Below, piece after piece: positions 29,596-39,335 of a stretch of DNA of 64,000 nucleotides (the first letter of the stretch is position 1; each line of letters starts with the position of its first letter). This stretch comes from Alphaproteobacteria bacterium. Its GTDB lineage: Bacteria; Pseudomonadota; Alphaproteobacteria; Micavibrionales; Micavibrionaceae. The position numbers were made by a program, and so were the translations under genes. The notes beneath the pieces are model-generated. The model saw only the letters and a program-made list of their open reading frames with translations. It did not search any database and was not told the DNA's origin. Location: the NCBI GenBank assembly GCA_018608245.1, contig JABAZY010000019.1, forward strand, positions 7,554 to 71,553. Reading direction: 5' to 3'.

Positions 29596-30537
29596 ATGTT
29601 AAAATGGGTTCCTGAAAACACAAAAATTAATTTTATTGGCATGCGCTGGGGCGCGTTCGTGCTGTCCTCTATGTTGATTGTGGCATCACTCGGATTGCTA
29701 TTTTCCAAAGGCTTAAACTTCGGTATTGATTTTACAGGCGGTACATTAATTGAAGTGCGTACAGTTGCAACGCCTGACTTGTCAAAATTACGTGGTGATC
29801 TTAATGGTCTTGAACTTGGTGGTATCTCCATACAAGAATTTGGCGCCCCTAATGACATTTTAATACGTTTGCCTGAGCAAGCCGGCGGTACAACAGAACA
29901 AGAAGCGGCCATTACTAGCGTTAAAAATTTGCTAGAAGAACAATACACAGAAGTAGATTACAGGCGTGTTGAATTCGTTGGTCCACAAGTTGGTGAAGAG
30001 CTAAAGAAAAAAGGAATGTATGCTGTTCTATTTTCAATGCTTGGGATGCTGGCCTATATTTGGTTTCGTTTCGAATGGCAATTTAGTGTCGCGGCGATTA
30101 TAGCCCTTCTCCATGACTCTATTGCCATTATTGGATTATTCGCTCTTACGCAGATGGAATTTAATTTATCAACGGTCGCGGCTATTTTGATGATTGCTGG
30201 TTATTCTATTAACGATACTGTTGTGGTGTTTGACCGTATCCGAGAGAACTTACGTAAGTTCAAAAAGATGCATGTGCATGAAGTTTTAAACATGTCCGTC
30301 AATCAAACATTATCTAGAACGTTGATGACCTCTATCACGACATTATTGGCTTTATTTTCACTATGGTATTTTGGTGGAGAAGTTATTCGTGGATTTGTTG
30401 ATGCGTTAATTGTTGGGATTGTGATCGGAACATATTCTTCTATCTTTGTGGCCTCACCAGTACTGACATTCTTGAATATTCGTCGTGGTAAAGTATCACA
30501 AGATAAGCCTGTTGAAGCCGAAGTAGAAACACCTTAA
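29596..30537 (+). CDS. secF: protein translocase subunit SecF
   Basis: GLNFGIDFTGGTLIEV; GYSINDTVVVFDRIREN. Confidence 0.97.
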   Translation: MLKWVPENTKINFIGMRWGAFVLSSMLIVASLGLLFSKGLNFGIDFTGGTLIEVRTVATPDLSKLRGDLNGLELGGISIQEFGAPNDILIRLPEQAGGTTEQEAAITSVKNLLEEQYTEVDYRRVEFVGPQVGEELKKKGMYAVLFSMLGMLAYIWFRFEWQFSVAAIIALLHDSIAIIGLFALTQMEFNLSTVAAILMIAGYSINDTVVVFDRIRENLRKFKKMHVHEVLNMSVNQTLSRTLMTSITTLLALFSLWYFGGEVIRGFVDALIVGIVIGTYSSIFVASPVLTFLNIRRGKVSQDKPVEAEVETP

Positions 30538-30555
30538 TTAGTTAAGAGGGATCAA

Positions 30556-31512
30556 ATGAATTTATCCAATATTACAGTTACAGCGTTGATGGCAAGTTTG
30601 TCTTTATCCGCTTTTTCTACTCAGGTAGATGCTCAAAAAATGGGCAATCGTGATGACATGCATATTGTCAGTAACTTAAAGACAGCCCAACGTCTTAATG
30701 CACCTATGGGTAATCGTGATGATGTACAAATTGGAAGTAATAGCCAAGTATTAGAAGCGCGCATTTCGGATACAGATGGTTTTGAAATCACTGAAACACC
30801 GGTACAGATGAGCACATTGTCGCAAGACCTCGATCAGTTAGAAAATTTGGTTTATTCAGACACAGATTATTTAAGCATGTCTATGTCAGATCCTTTGATG
30901 CCAATGGGCAGTGATATTCCTGCAAACGCCCGTCCTGGTGAGTGCTACGGTAAAGTTTTAATTCCTGCTGTGACAGAAGATATAACAGACCGTATCCAAG
31001 TGTCACAAGAACAACAAGTTATTGCGCGAACAATCCCTGCGCAATACGAAGTGCGACAGGAGAAAATTCTAGTTAGTCCTGGCCGTCAATATTGGAAAGC
31101 TGGACGTGGACCAGTCGAACAAGTTAATCAATTAACAGGTGAGATTATGTGCCTGATTGAAGAGCCACCTGTTTATCAAACAATTGAAAAACGCATTTTG
31201 GTTGCACCTGAAATGCCCGAGTATAAAACGCAACCTGCTGCTTTTGAAACGATAACACGTTCACGTGTTGTACAACCAGAGCGCACAGAGTGGCGTCGTA
31301 TTTTATGCGAAACAAATGTAACACCTGATGTTGTAACAAATATTCAACAAGCGCTTTTAAACCGTGGCTATAATGTTGGTGCTGTTGATGGTCAGTTCAA
31401 TAAGCAAACATTGGGCGCGATTAACCAGTATCAAGTGAATAATGGTTTGGCAACGCGCGGTATTACGCATGAGACACTTAGTAGTTTGGGTGTTTCTATT
31501 CTGAGAATGTAG
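30556..31512 (+). CDS. secreted peptidoglycan-binding-domain protein
   Basis: Signal peptide; PGECYGKVLIPA module; C-terminal PG-binding fold (VTNIQQALLNRGYNVGAVDGQFNKQTLGAINQYQVNNGL). Confidence 0.8.
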   Translation: MNLSNITVTALMASLSLSAFSTQVDAQKMGNRDDMHIVSNLKTAQRLNAPMGNRDDVQIGSNSQVLEARISDTDGFEITETPVQMSTLSQDLDQLENLVYSDTDYLSMSMSDPLMPMGSDIPANARPGECYGKVLIPAVTEDITDRIQVSQEQQVIARTIPAQYEVRQEKILVSPGRQYWKAGRGPVEQVNQLTGEIMCLIEEPPVYQTIEKRILVAPEMPEYKTQPAAFETITRSRVVQPERTEWRRILCETNVTPDVVTNIQQALLNRGYNVGAVDGQFNKQTLGAINQYQVNNGLATRGITHETLSSLGVSILRM

Positions 31513-31521
31513 GGCTTTCTA

Positions 31522-31914
31522 ATGGATGTTACGCCACTCATCGGTGAAGGTCAGCAAATTGTTCAATCCTATGCAGGCGGACAGTTTCGGATCAGTAGTG
31601 TGAATTATGAAGGTGCGATTTTTCTTTGGCCTGATAAAGTTATTGATTGGAATGGTGCGCCAGAAAAATTCTCTTCATTTATGATTGATCATTTCCAACC
31701 GCTCATTGATATTGCAAATGAGATTGATGTGTTGTTGCTAGGTACAGGTGATAAAATGGAATATGTTTCTCCACAACTGCGCCAAGCCTTAAGTCACAAC
31801 AAACTACCTGTCGATGTCATGGACACAGGCGCAGCCTGCCGAACTTATAATGTTCTTATGGCAGAAGGACGCCGTGTTGTCTGTGCGTTGATGCCGACAT
31901 CAGTTAATCAATAA
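31522..31914 (+). CDS. Mth938-like domain protein
   Basis: LLLGTGDKMEYVSPQLRQALSHNKLPVDVMDTGAACRTYNVLMAEGRRVVCALMP; position after secF. Confidence 0.88.
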   Translation: MDVTPLIGEGQQIVQSYAGGQFRISSVNYEGAIFLWPDKVIDWNGAPEKFSSFMIDHFQPLIDIANEIDVLLLGTGDKMEYVSPQLRQALSHNKLPVDVMDTGAACRTYNVLMAEGRRVVCALMPTSVNQ

Positions 31915-31948
31915 AAAAAGCCAGTACAATTAAGTAACTGGCTTTTTA
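31914..31948. terminator. bidirectional rho-independent terminator
   Basis: AAAAAAAGCCAGT-loop-ACTGGCTTTTT between two convergent genes. Confidence 0.85.
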
Positions 31949-31969
31949 AATTCTGTAAGCGAAAATAAA

Positions 31970-32596
31970 TTAAGCTGCTATCTTAAGAGGGCCTTTTTCG
32001 AAAAGCTCTGCCACGTAATCCCAATTGATCATGTTGTCTACAAATGCTTCCAAATATTTAGGACGCGCATTGCGGTAATCAATATAGTAGGCATGCTCCC
32101 AAACATCACAGCCAAGCAAAGCTGTCTTACCAAACACAACAGGGTTTTCACCGTTTGGTGTTTTAACAATTTCTAATTTACCGCTTGCGTTATCCATTGC
32201 TAACCAACACCAACCAGAGCCGAATTGTGTCATGCCCGCATCAATAAAGCTTTTGCGGAATGCGTCATAACCACCTAAGTCTTCTTTGATTTTTGCTTCA
32301 AGTGAGCCAGACATAGAAGTGCCTCCACCATTTTTCTTCATCCAATTCCAGAAATGAATGTGATTATAATGTTGACCAAGTTGGTTAAACAATCCCGCTT
32401 TGGTTGGGTCTTTGTGGGCTGCAACCATCGCTTCTTCAAGTGATAGGTTTTCTAGTCCGCTATCCGCAATTAATTCATTACCTTTTACAATATAGGCATT
32501 ATGATGCTTATCATGGTGAAATTCTAATGTCTCCGCTGACATGTAGGGATCTAGGTCATCATAAGCATAAGGTAGTTCAGGAAGTTCAAAAGACAT
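31970..32596 (-). CDS. sodB: superoxide dismutase (Fe/Mn family)
   Basis: MSFELPELPYAYDDLDPYMSAETLEFHHDKHHNAYI; DVWEHAYYIDYRNARPKYLEAF. Confidence 0.95.
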   Translation of the reverse strand: MSFELPELPYAYDDLDPYMSAETLEFHHDKHHNAYIVKGNELIADSGLENLSLEEAMVAAHKDPTKAGLFNQLGQHYNHIHFWNWMKKNGGGTSMSGSLEAKIKEDLGGYDAFRKSFIDAGMTQFGSGWCWLAMDNASGKLEIVKTPNGENPVVFGKTALLGCDVWEHAYYIDYRNARPKYLEAFVDNMINWDYVAELFEKGPLKIAA

Positions 32597-32640
32597 TATT
32601 TTCTCCTTTAGATTTGTACCAGTTCGTGTTTAAAAGACAC

Positions 32641-33429
32641 ATGCTAACTTACAGTGGAAATTTGATACGTCAACATGATCCTGATCGTTTTTTATTAAGC
32701 GTGTTGATGCCTGCCGAATATCATAAGGCGTTATGGGCATTATTCGCGTTTAACTACGAAGTGGCTAAGACCCGTGAGGTTGTGTCCGAAACAACAATAG
32801 GGCTTATTCGCCTGCAATGGTGGCGAGAGGCAATAGGGGAGATCTATGATGGTCTACCCATTCGGAAGCATGAAATATTAGATGATTTGGCAGAGGCTAT
32901 TAAAAGGTATGATCTTCCCCGTGAGGCGTTTGAGGAATTAATTTATACGCGTGAGTTTGATTTGGAAGGGGTGGCACCAGAAACGAGAGAAGGACTTAAT
33001 TTATACCTTAAAGGAGTAAGCGCAACTTTGTCGCTATTAGCGTTATTGATACTGGATGAACCAGCTAACGATACGGATGTCGTGGATATTTCCACATGCT
33101 ATGGATTAGTTGGGATAGCACGTTCTTTACCGTTTATGCTCTCAAAAGGGCATGTAATGCTCCCGCAAGATCTATTAAAAGAGAATAATTTATCTCCTAA
33201 AAAAATATGTGATTTCAATTGTAAAGATGATCTAGTTCAAGTAATAGAACAGTTATTACAAACGAAAACGCCGTATCGTAAGCTCAAATCTAGGTATTTG
33301 AAAGCGTTACAAGCAATGACAAAAATATATGAGAAAAAAATAGTAGCTAATAGATACAATGTATTTGATAGTAAAATGGCCGTACCAGCTCGCTTCATGG
33401 CGCTTCGTGTTTGGTTTGCTAGCTTTTAA
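32641..33429 (+). CDS. squalene/phytoene synthase family protein (NDUFAF6-like)
   Basis: DRFLLSVLMPAEYHKALWALFAFNYEVAKTREVVSE...IRLQWWREAIGEIYDG; start at ATG 32641. Confidence 0.85.
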   Translation: MLTYSGNLIRQHDPDRFLLSVLMPAEYHKALWALFAFNYEVAKTREVVSETTIGLIRLQWWREAIGEIYDGLPIRKHEILDDLAEAIKRYDLPREAFEELIYTREFDLEGVAPETREGLNLYLKGVSATLSLLALLILDEPANDTDVVDISTCYGLVGIARSLPFMLSKGHVMLPQDLLKENNLSPKKICDFNCKDDLVQVIEQLLQTKTPYRKLKSRYLKALQAMTKIYEKKIVANRYNVFDSKMAVPARFMALRVWFASF

Positions 33430-33457
33430 GTGAGTGCGTCATCTGGTTCACGTGACC

Positions 33458-34828
33458 TCAGGCCCATTTCTTCATGTCATTTAAGGCGCGGTTTGCGATG
33501 GCTTTTTTGCGCGCACGGCCTTTTTCCTTACCTTTAAGGCCCTTTTTCTCTTCGGTACTTAGTTCATAAGGGGGGAACAAGCCAAAGTTCACATTCATTG
33601 GTTGGAAGGTATCAGCATTTCCACCTCCTGTGATGTGCCCTAATAATGCACCCATTGCAGTGGTGTCAGCAGGTGGAAAACTCTCTATATTCAACCGTTC
33701 TGCTGCGGCAAAGCGACCCGCCATGAGCCCAACAGACGCACTTTCAACATACCCTTCACATCCTGTGATTTGTCCTGCAAACCTGATCCGTGGTTGCGCC
33801 TTCATGCGTAGTTGCTGATCCAAAAGCTTTGGTGAATTGATGAATGTGTTGCGGTGAATACCGCCAAGGCGCAAAAATTCTGCGTTTTCTAACCCTGGTA
33901 TCATGCGGAACGCCTCAGTCTGTGCGCCGTATTTCATTTTGGTTTGAAACCCAACCATATTATATAGCGTACCGAGGGCGTTATCTTGACGTAGTTGTAC
34001 CACAGCCCATGGCTTCTCATCAGAATTAGGGTTTGTTAAGCCCACTGGCTTCATTGGGCCAAAGCGTAGTGTCTCAACACCACGGCTGGCCATAACTTCG
34101 ATAGGCATGCATCCTTCAAAATAAGGGGTGTTTTTTTCCCACTCCTTAAATTCAGTTTTTTCTGCATCAATAAGTGCGTCAATAAAGGCATAATATTGCT
34201 CCTTATTCATAGGGCAATTAATATAATCTGACCCTGTTCCAGCTGGGCCTTCCTTATCATAGCGTGATTGGAACCATGCAATGTCAAAGTTGATGCTCTC
34301 TTTGTGCATAATGGGTGCAATAGCATCGAAAAAAGCTAATTCGTCCTCACCACCAATTTCTTGAATGGCTTTGGCTAAGTCAGGCGACGTCAGGGGGCCT
34401 GTCGCGATAATAACGCTATCCCAATCCTCTGGCGGTAATCCTGCTATTTCACCACGTTCGATAGTGACTAAAGGGTGTTCTTCAAGGGTTTTGGTCACAT
34501 TTTGAGAGAAAACATCGCGATCGACAGCCAATGCGCCGCCTGCAGGGACGGCGGCTTTGTCACCCTCACGCATGATAAGTGAGTTACAGATACGCATTTC
34601 CTCATGGAGCACACCAACGGCGTTGTATTCCTTATCATCAGATCGGAAAGAATTTGAACAGACAAGCTCGGCTAATCCTTCTGTGTGATGAGCCTCCGTC
34701 TTACGAACAGGGCGCATTTCATGCAAAACCACTGGCACGCCCATTTCAGCCGCTTGCCATGCCGCTTCTGAGCCTGCTAAGCCACCGCCAATGATATGAA
34801 TAGGGTTATCTGTTCGCTTATTTGTCAT
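33458..34828 (-). CDS. trmFO: methylenetetrahydrofolate--tRNA-(uracil-5-)-methyltransferase
   Basis: [65 protein letters not shown]. Confidence 0.96.
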   Translation of the reverse strand: MTNKRTDNPIHIIGGGLAGSEAAWQAAEMGVPVVLHEMRPVRKTEAHHTEGLAELVCSNSFRSDDKEYNAVGVLHEEMRICNSLIMREGDKAAVPAGGALAVDRDVFSQNVTKTLEEHPLVTIERGEIAGLPPEDWDSVIIATGPLTSPDLAKAIQEIGGEDELAFFDAIAPIMHKESINFDIAWFQSRYDKEGPAGTGSDYINCPMNKEQYYAFIDALIDAEKTEFKEWEKNTPYFEGCMPIEVMASRGVETLRFGPMKPVGLTNPNSDEKPWAVVQLRQDNALGTLYNMVGFQTKMKYGAQTEAFRMIPGLENAEFLRLGGIHRNTFINSPKLLDQQLRMKAQPRIRFAGQITGCEGYVESASVGLMAGRFAAAERLNIESFPPADTTAMGALLGHITGGGNADTFQPMNVNFGLFPPYELSTEEKKGLKGKEKGRARKKAIANRALNDMKKWA

Positions 34829-34996
34829 GTTTTTATCCTTTATTGCGCTGTTTTACTGGATTTTTAATCGTCTAGCAAGCACGGGATTAAAGGGATTAAT
34901 GCTTAAATTTTAATCATTTATACATCTTATTGTATAATAATAGATAGGTTGAACTAATTATTATAAAAATTAACAAAAAGAGATCATGGGGCAATT

Positions 34997-35467
34997 ATGA
35001 GAGAATTAGTACCGGAAAGCCGTTTTTTTATGTGGAGAGCCATTGTTGCGATGGCGCATGCTGATGGTGTTGTAACACCACACGAAATTTCATTTATTCA
35101 CGAATATGCACAAAATGTTTCTTTTACAAAGGAGCAGGTAAGCGTTTTGGCGAATGATTTGCAAACACCGCAAGATCCCTATGATATGTTCTCTCGCATT
35201 GAAGCGCAGGTAGATAGAAAAGATTTCTTTGCTCTTGCTCGTGCGCTGTCATGGTGTGATGGGGATTTTGCTGCACAAGAAAAACAAATTATTTCATGTT
35301 TAGAAAAAGTTTTCATTGATGAACAAAATGCTCAACTTTTGGAAGAGAGTAGGGATGTTACACAGAATTTAAAACTTGAAGGCGAACAACAATGGGGGGT
35401 AGAGGCTGTACAAACAAAAGGCATTATGGGCTTTTTGACTAAACTCACGTCCGCATCTGCTTCATAA
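34997..35467 (+). CDS. TerB-like (tellurite resistance TerB fold) protein
   Basis: MWRAIVAMAHADGVVTPHEISFI ... WCDGDFAAQEKQII pattern. Confidence 0.6.
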   Translation: MRELVPESRFFMWRAIVAMAHADGVVTPHEISFIHEYAQNVSFTKEQVSVLANDLQTPQDPYDMFSRIEAQVDRKDFFALARALSWCDGDFAAQEKQIISCLEKVFIDEQNAQLLEESRDVTQNLKLEGEQQWGVEAVQTKGIMGFLTKLTSASAS

Positions 35468-35468
35468 T

Positions 35469-36008
35469 TTATTGAAGGTATTGCTGGTAAGTCTTTATAT
35501 TAACGTAGCTAGGCAGCTCTGGCTCAGTTAAAGGGTTTTTAGGATAGTTCTTTCCATCATATTTCATCATTATATTTTTATCCGGCATGTTTGTTCCTGA
35601 TAGTCTAACAACGATGTCATGATAGTTATTTGTTTGTGCTGGGCCAATATAAATGGGGCCACGTATATTCATCATGTCAGAGACAAAAGAGAAACTATTG
35701 TCGCCTGCCTTGAAAATAGCCATGCCACAGCCTGACCAACCGCACCAATAAGAATATGGGATTTTAAATAATACGATACCATCACGTAATCGGTCATTAT
35801 TGATATCAACACGTACAAAGTCATATTGTGAGTGTGCAGGCGCACCCTTACGCGCCAAAAACTGTTCAATATTATTAATTAATACAGAATCTTTAGGGTC
35901 GTTCTTGTTGGGTGGCATAGGCGTTAAACCACCGTCATGGACTCCGTTACTACCGCAGGCGCTTAAACATAAGCATAAGACGATCATGATCAAGAATGAA
36001 TATTTCAT
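35469..36008 (-). CDS. hypothetical lipoprotein
   Basis: Signal peptide with lipobox LSAC. Confidence 0.7.
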   Translation of the reverse strand: MKYSFLIMIVLCLCLSACGSNGVHDGGLTPMPPNKNDPKDSVLINNIEQFLARKGAPAHSQYDFVRVDINNDRLRDGIVLFKIPYSYWCGWSGCGMAIFKAGDNSFSFVSDMMNIRGPIYIGPAQTNNYHDIVVRLSGTNMPDKNIMMKYDGKNYPKNPLTEPELPSYVNIKTYQQYLQ

Positions 36009-36043
36009 GCGCCGATATTCCTATTTGAATAAGGCAATATCAA

Positions 36044-36083
36044 GACGTATTTATAATTCATCCCAATGAATTATAAATACGTC
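36044..36083. repeat. perfect 18-bp inverted repeat with 4-nt spacer (GACGTATTTATAATTCAT-CCCA-ATGAATTATAAATACGTC)
   Basis: Every base of both arms checked; lies between divergent genes. Confidence 0.95.
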
Positions 36084-36178
36084 AAAAGACTGTTATGGTT
36101 GACAAAAGCTAGTGGTATGCCAGAATCGTATAGCGTTTCATTTTGAATGCTTTTTAAACTTCAATACTAGGATATTTC

Positions 36179-37642
36179 ATGACTTTCCGCGCCCCCACTT
36201 TAAAGGATTTTATTATCCGTTCTGCGTTTCCTTTTTTTGCACTGTTGGCTGTGTTCGCATTGCCGGCTATTGCGGCGACGGGAGCGAAAGAAGTTAATCA
36301 CCCAAGTATGATTGATAACCCGTGGGCTATTGGCGCACTTGTTGTTTTCTTTTTCTCTTATTTAGCGGTGTTGTTTGAAGAGCAGACGCATCTTAGAAAA
36401 TCGAAGCCCGTTATGTTGGGTGCAGGTCTTATCTGGGTGTTTATCGCGATCATCGCACCAAGCTATGGTATTGATAAGCAAACGATTCATAGTGCAGTGT
36501 ATCATGGGTTGGAAGAATATGCGGCATTGATGCTGTTCCTCTTGGCGGCGATGACTTATATCGCGGCGATGGAAGAACGTCAGGTTTTTGCCACGCTTCG
36601 CGGTAAACTTGTTGCGGCAGGCTTTAATATGCGTCAGCTTTTCTGGGTTACTGGTATCTTTGCTTTTTGTTTGTCGCCAATCGCAGATAATTTAACAACA
36701 GCGCTTGTTATGGGCGCAGTGGTCATGGCAGTGGGCGCGAATGATCCTAAATTTATTATTGTTGCCTGTATCAATATTGTGAACGCCGCCAACGCTGGCG
36801 GCGCGTTTTCACCGTTTGGAGATATTACAACCCTGATGGTTTGGCAAGCGGGGCATGTTGAATTCTTCGACTTCTTTCCATTGGTTTTACCATCGTTGGC
36901 TTGCTTTATCGTACCAGCTGTTATCATGAGTTTCTTTGTTCCAACGACAAAACCTGAGCCATTAAAAGAAGAAATTAAAATGAAGCGCGGTGCAAAGCGC
37001 ATTATTTTCCTTGGTATATGTACGATTGCTATGGCGATCAGTTTTGAACAGTTTCTTGGCCTTCCGCCTTTCCTTGGTATGATGACGGGTATGGGTGTAC
37101 TGATGATTTTTGCTTACGTCTTACGTATGACGGATAACGGTGAAGATGAAGAAATGGATATCTTGGAGCAAGTTGCCAATGCTGAATGGGATACATTACT
37201 GTTCTTCTTTGGGGTTATTTTCTCCGTTGGTGGCTTGACCTTCTTAGGGTATCTGGAGCTTGTCTCAACCACAATGTATGGTGGTTATGGCGCCAGTGTT
37301 ACTAATATCTTTATGGGTTTCGCATCAGCTATCATTGATAATATTCCTGTGATGTTCGCTATTTTATCGATGAACCCTGATATGGATCAATTCCAGTGGT
37401 TGCTTGTCACATTGACTTGTGGTGTGGGTGGTTCAATGCTATCTATCGGTTCTGCTGCTGGTGTAGCTCTGATGGGCGTTGCCCGCGGTAAATACACCTT
37501 CTTCGGACACCTAAAATGGACACCCGTTATTTTCCTCGGTTACGTTGCGGCGATTGCTGTTCATTTCTGGATAAATGGAGATTTAGTCGGTATCTACACC
37601 GCCCAAGATGCCTTAGCACACGAGGCGAAGCTCACAGAATAA
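36179..37642 (+). CDS. nhaD: sodium:proton antiporter NhaD
   Basis: 487 aa, about 12 TM; SPIADNLTTALVMGAVVMAVG, NAANAGGAFSPFGDITTLMVWQAG, IDNIPVMFAIL. Confidence 0.93.
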   Translation: MTFRAPTLKDFIIRSAFPFFALLAVFALPAIAATGAKEVNHPSMIDNPWAIGALVVFFFSYLAVLFEEQTHLRKSKPVMLGAGLIWVFIAIIAPSYGIDKQTIHSAVYHGLEEYAALMLFLLAAMTYIAAMEERQVFATLRGKLVAAGFNMRQLFWVTGIFAFCLSPIADNLTTALVMGAVVMAVGANDPKFIIVACINIVNAANAGGAFSPFGDITTLMVWQAGHVEFFDFFPLVLPSLACFIVPAVIMSFFVPTTKPEPLKEEIKMKRGAKRIIFLGICTIAMAISFEQFLGLPPFLGMMTGMGVLMIFAYVLRMTDNGEDEEMDILEQVANAEWDTLLFFFGVIFSVGGLTFLGYLELVSTTMYGGYGASVTNIFMGFASAIIDNIPVMFAILSMNPDMDQFQWLLVTLTCGVGGSMLSIGSAAGVALMGVARGKYTFFGHLKWTPVIFLGYVAAIAVHFWINGDLVGIYTAQDALAHEAKLTE

Positions 37643-37645
37643 TTG

Positions 37646-37789
37646 TTAGTTATCGTTTTTCCACCAAAATTTTGCTAGTCCTTCAATAATAGGTTCGCCC
37701 AAAATAAGTTTCTTTTCTAATAAAGCCTCAAGGATTTCATCACCTTGGGCTTTGGTTTTTAAACTAATGAGAGCTTGGTAAAATTGCAT
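37646..37789 (-). CDS. candidate small protein, 47 aa (MQFYQALISLKTKAQGDEILEALLEKKLILGEPIIEGLAKFWWKNDN)
   Basis: Manual translation; ATG 7 nt after the gcvPB stop on the same strand; below the ORF-track cutoff; no clear SD. Confidence 0.4.
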   Translation of the reverse strand: MQFYQALISLKTKAQGDEILEALLEKKLILGEPIIEGLAKFWWKNDN

Positions 37790-37796
37790 TTCTGTA

Positions 37797-39335
37797 TTAA
37801 ACAGATTGCCACCTCAGTTTTGGCTCTCTCGCTGCCTTCAATTCATCTAAACGCTTCACAGGAGCTGCTTGAGGGTAGTCGTGGAATTTTTCTGTATCAC
37901 CAGAACGCACGTCATAGGCAATTTTCTTCATCACGTTAATGAAACGATCAAGCTCATCTTTGCCTTCTGTCTCTGTTGGTTCAACCAACATCGCACCATT
38001 CACAACAAGCGGGAAGTAAACAGTCATCGGATGCATACCATACTCGATCAATGCTTTCGCAACGTCCAAAGTTGTAACGCCTTTTTCTGCTTGGTATTTT
38101 TCTGTGAACAAAGCTTCATGCATGCATGGGCCTTCGAACGGTGCGTGGTAATCATCTTTCAGCATCGCGCTAATGTAGTTGGCGTTCAACACGGCATCTT
38201 CCGATACTTGTTTCAACCCATCCGCGCCGTGAGATAACATGTAAGACAACGCACGTACGTGCATACCGAACTGACCTTGATATCCTTTTAAACGACCGCA
38301 AGATGTTTCGCGTTCACCGTCACGTTCGAAACGATATTTATCACCTTCTTTTACAACGATAGGGGTAGGGATGTATGGGCGTAATGTTTCTGCAACACAG
38401 ATAGGGCCTGATCCTGGACCACCGCCGCCATGCGGGGTAGAGAATGTTTTGTGTAAGTTGATATGCATCACATCAACACCAAAATCACCAGGTCTGATTT
38501 TTCCGACAAGCGCATTAAAGTTGGCACCATCACAGTAAAAATATCCGCCAGCTTCGTGCAATAAGTCAACTACATCGGCAATATCGGTTTCAAATAATCC
38601 GCATGTGTTTGGGTTTGTAACCATCATGCCGGCAATGTCATCACCCTTTGGATCCGTTGCATATAACGCTTCTTTAAAGGCTTCAACGGTTACACGACCA
38701 GTTTCTTTTGTTGGAATAACACGAATGTCATAGCCACACATTTTGGCTGTTGCTGGGTTTGTACCGTGGGCGGAGTCAGGAACAAGCATAATGGTTTTTT
38801 GCGTATGTCCTTTTGCATCATGGGCGCGACGAATAGTCATCACACCTGCAAGCTCACCATGTGCACCAGCCGCAGGCGTTAAGCAAATACCTGGAAGGTT
38901 GGTTAATTCAGCTAGCCAATTTTGTAACTCATACATAATTTTAATCGCGCCTTGAACAGTTGATTCAGGTTGCAATGGATGAATCATAGATAGGCCTGGC
39001 AGACGAGCAACTTTTTCGTTTAAACGTGGGTTATGTTTCATCGTACAAGAGCCAAGAGGGAAGAAGCCACTATCGATTGAATAGTTCTTTGTTGATAGGC
39101 GGACAAAATGACGCACAACTTCTGGTTCGCTTACTTGTGGTAAACCAATGTTCCCACGTTGAGCTACGCCAGTACGTGATTTGGTGCCAGCAATGGGTAC
39201 AAGATCTACGCCTGCTGTGTCATTATGTTCTTTTTCCCAAAGCAGGTTTTCGTCATAATTCAAACCACGTGTTCTATCGTTAATTTCCATTACACTCTCT
39301 AGTTCATTATCGTTAAGGGGGGCTGGGTTAGTCAT
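37797..39335 (-). CDS. gcvPB: glycine dehydrogenase (decarboxylating) subunit 2
   Basis: GSCTMKHNPR; NLHKTFSTPHGGGGPGSGPI. Confidence 0.96.
   Translation of the reverse strand: MTNPAPLNDNELESVMEINDRTRGLNYDENLLWEKEHNDTAGVDLVPIAGTKSRTGVAQRGNIGLPQVSEPEVVRHFVRLSTKNYSIDSGFFPLGSCTMKHNPRLNEKVARLPGLSMIHPLQPESTVQGAIKIMYELQNWLAELTNLPGICLTPAAGAHGELAGVMTIRRAHDAKGHTQKTIMLVPDSAHGTNPATAKMCGYDIRVIPTKETGRVTVEAFKEALYATDPKGDDIAGMMVTNPNTCGLFETDIADVVDLLHEAGGYFYCDGANFNALVGKIRPGDFGVDVMHINLHKTFSTPHGGGGPGSGPICVAETLRPYIPTPIVVKEGDKYRFERDGERETSCGRLKGYQGQFGMHVRALSYMLSHGADGLKQVSEDAVLNANYISAMLKDDYHAPFEGPCMHEALFTEKYQAEKGVTTLDVAKALIEYGMHPMTVYFPLVVNGAMLVEPTETEGKDELDRFINVMKKIAYDVRSGDTEKFHDYPQAAPVKRLDELKAAREPKLRWQSV

Noticed and set aside
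37869-38237. 122-aa plus-strand ORF with many Cys/His/Phe
   Set aside because: Antisense to gcvPB; composition is that of a reverse-complement frame
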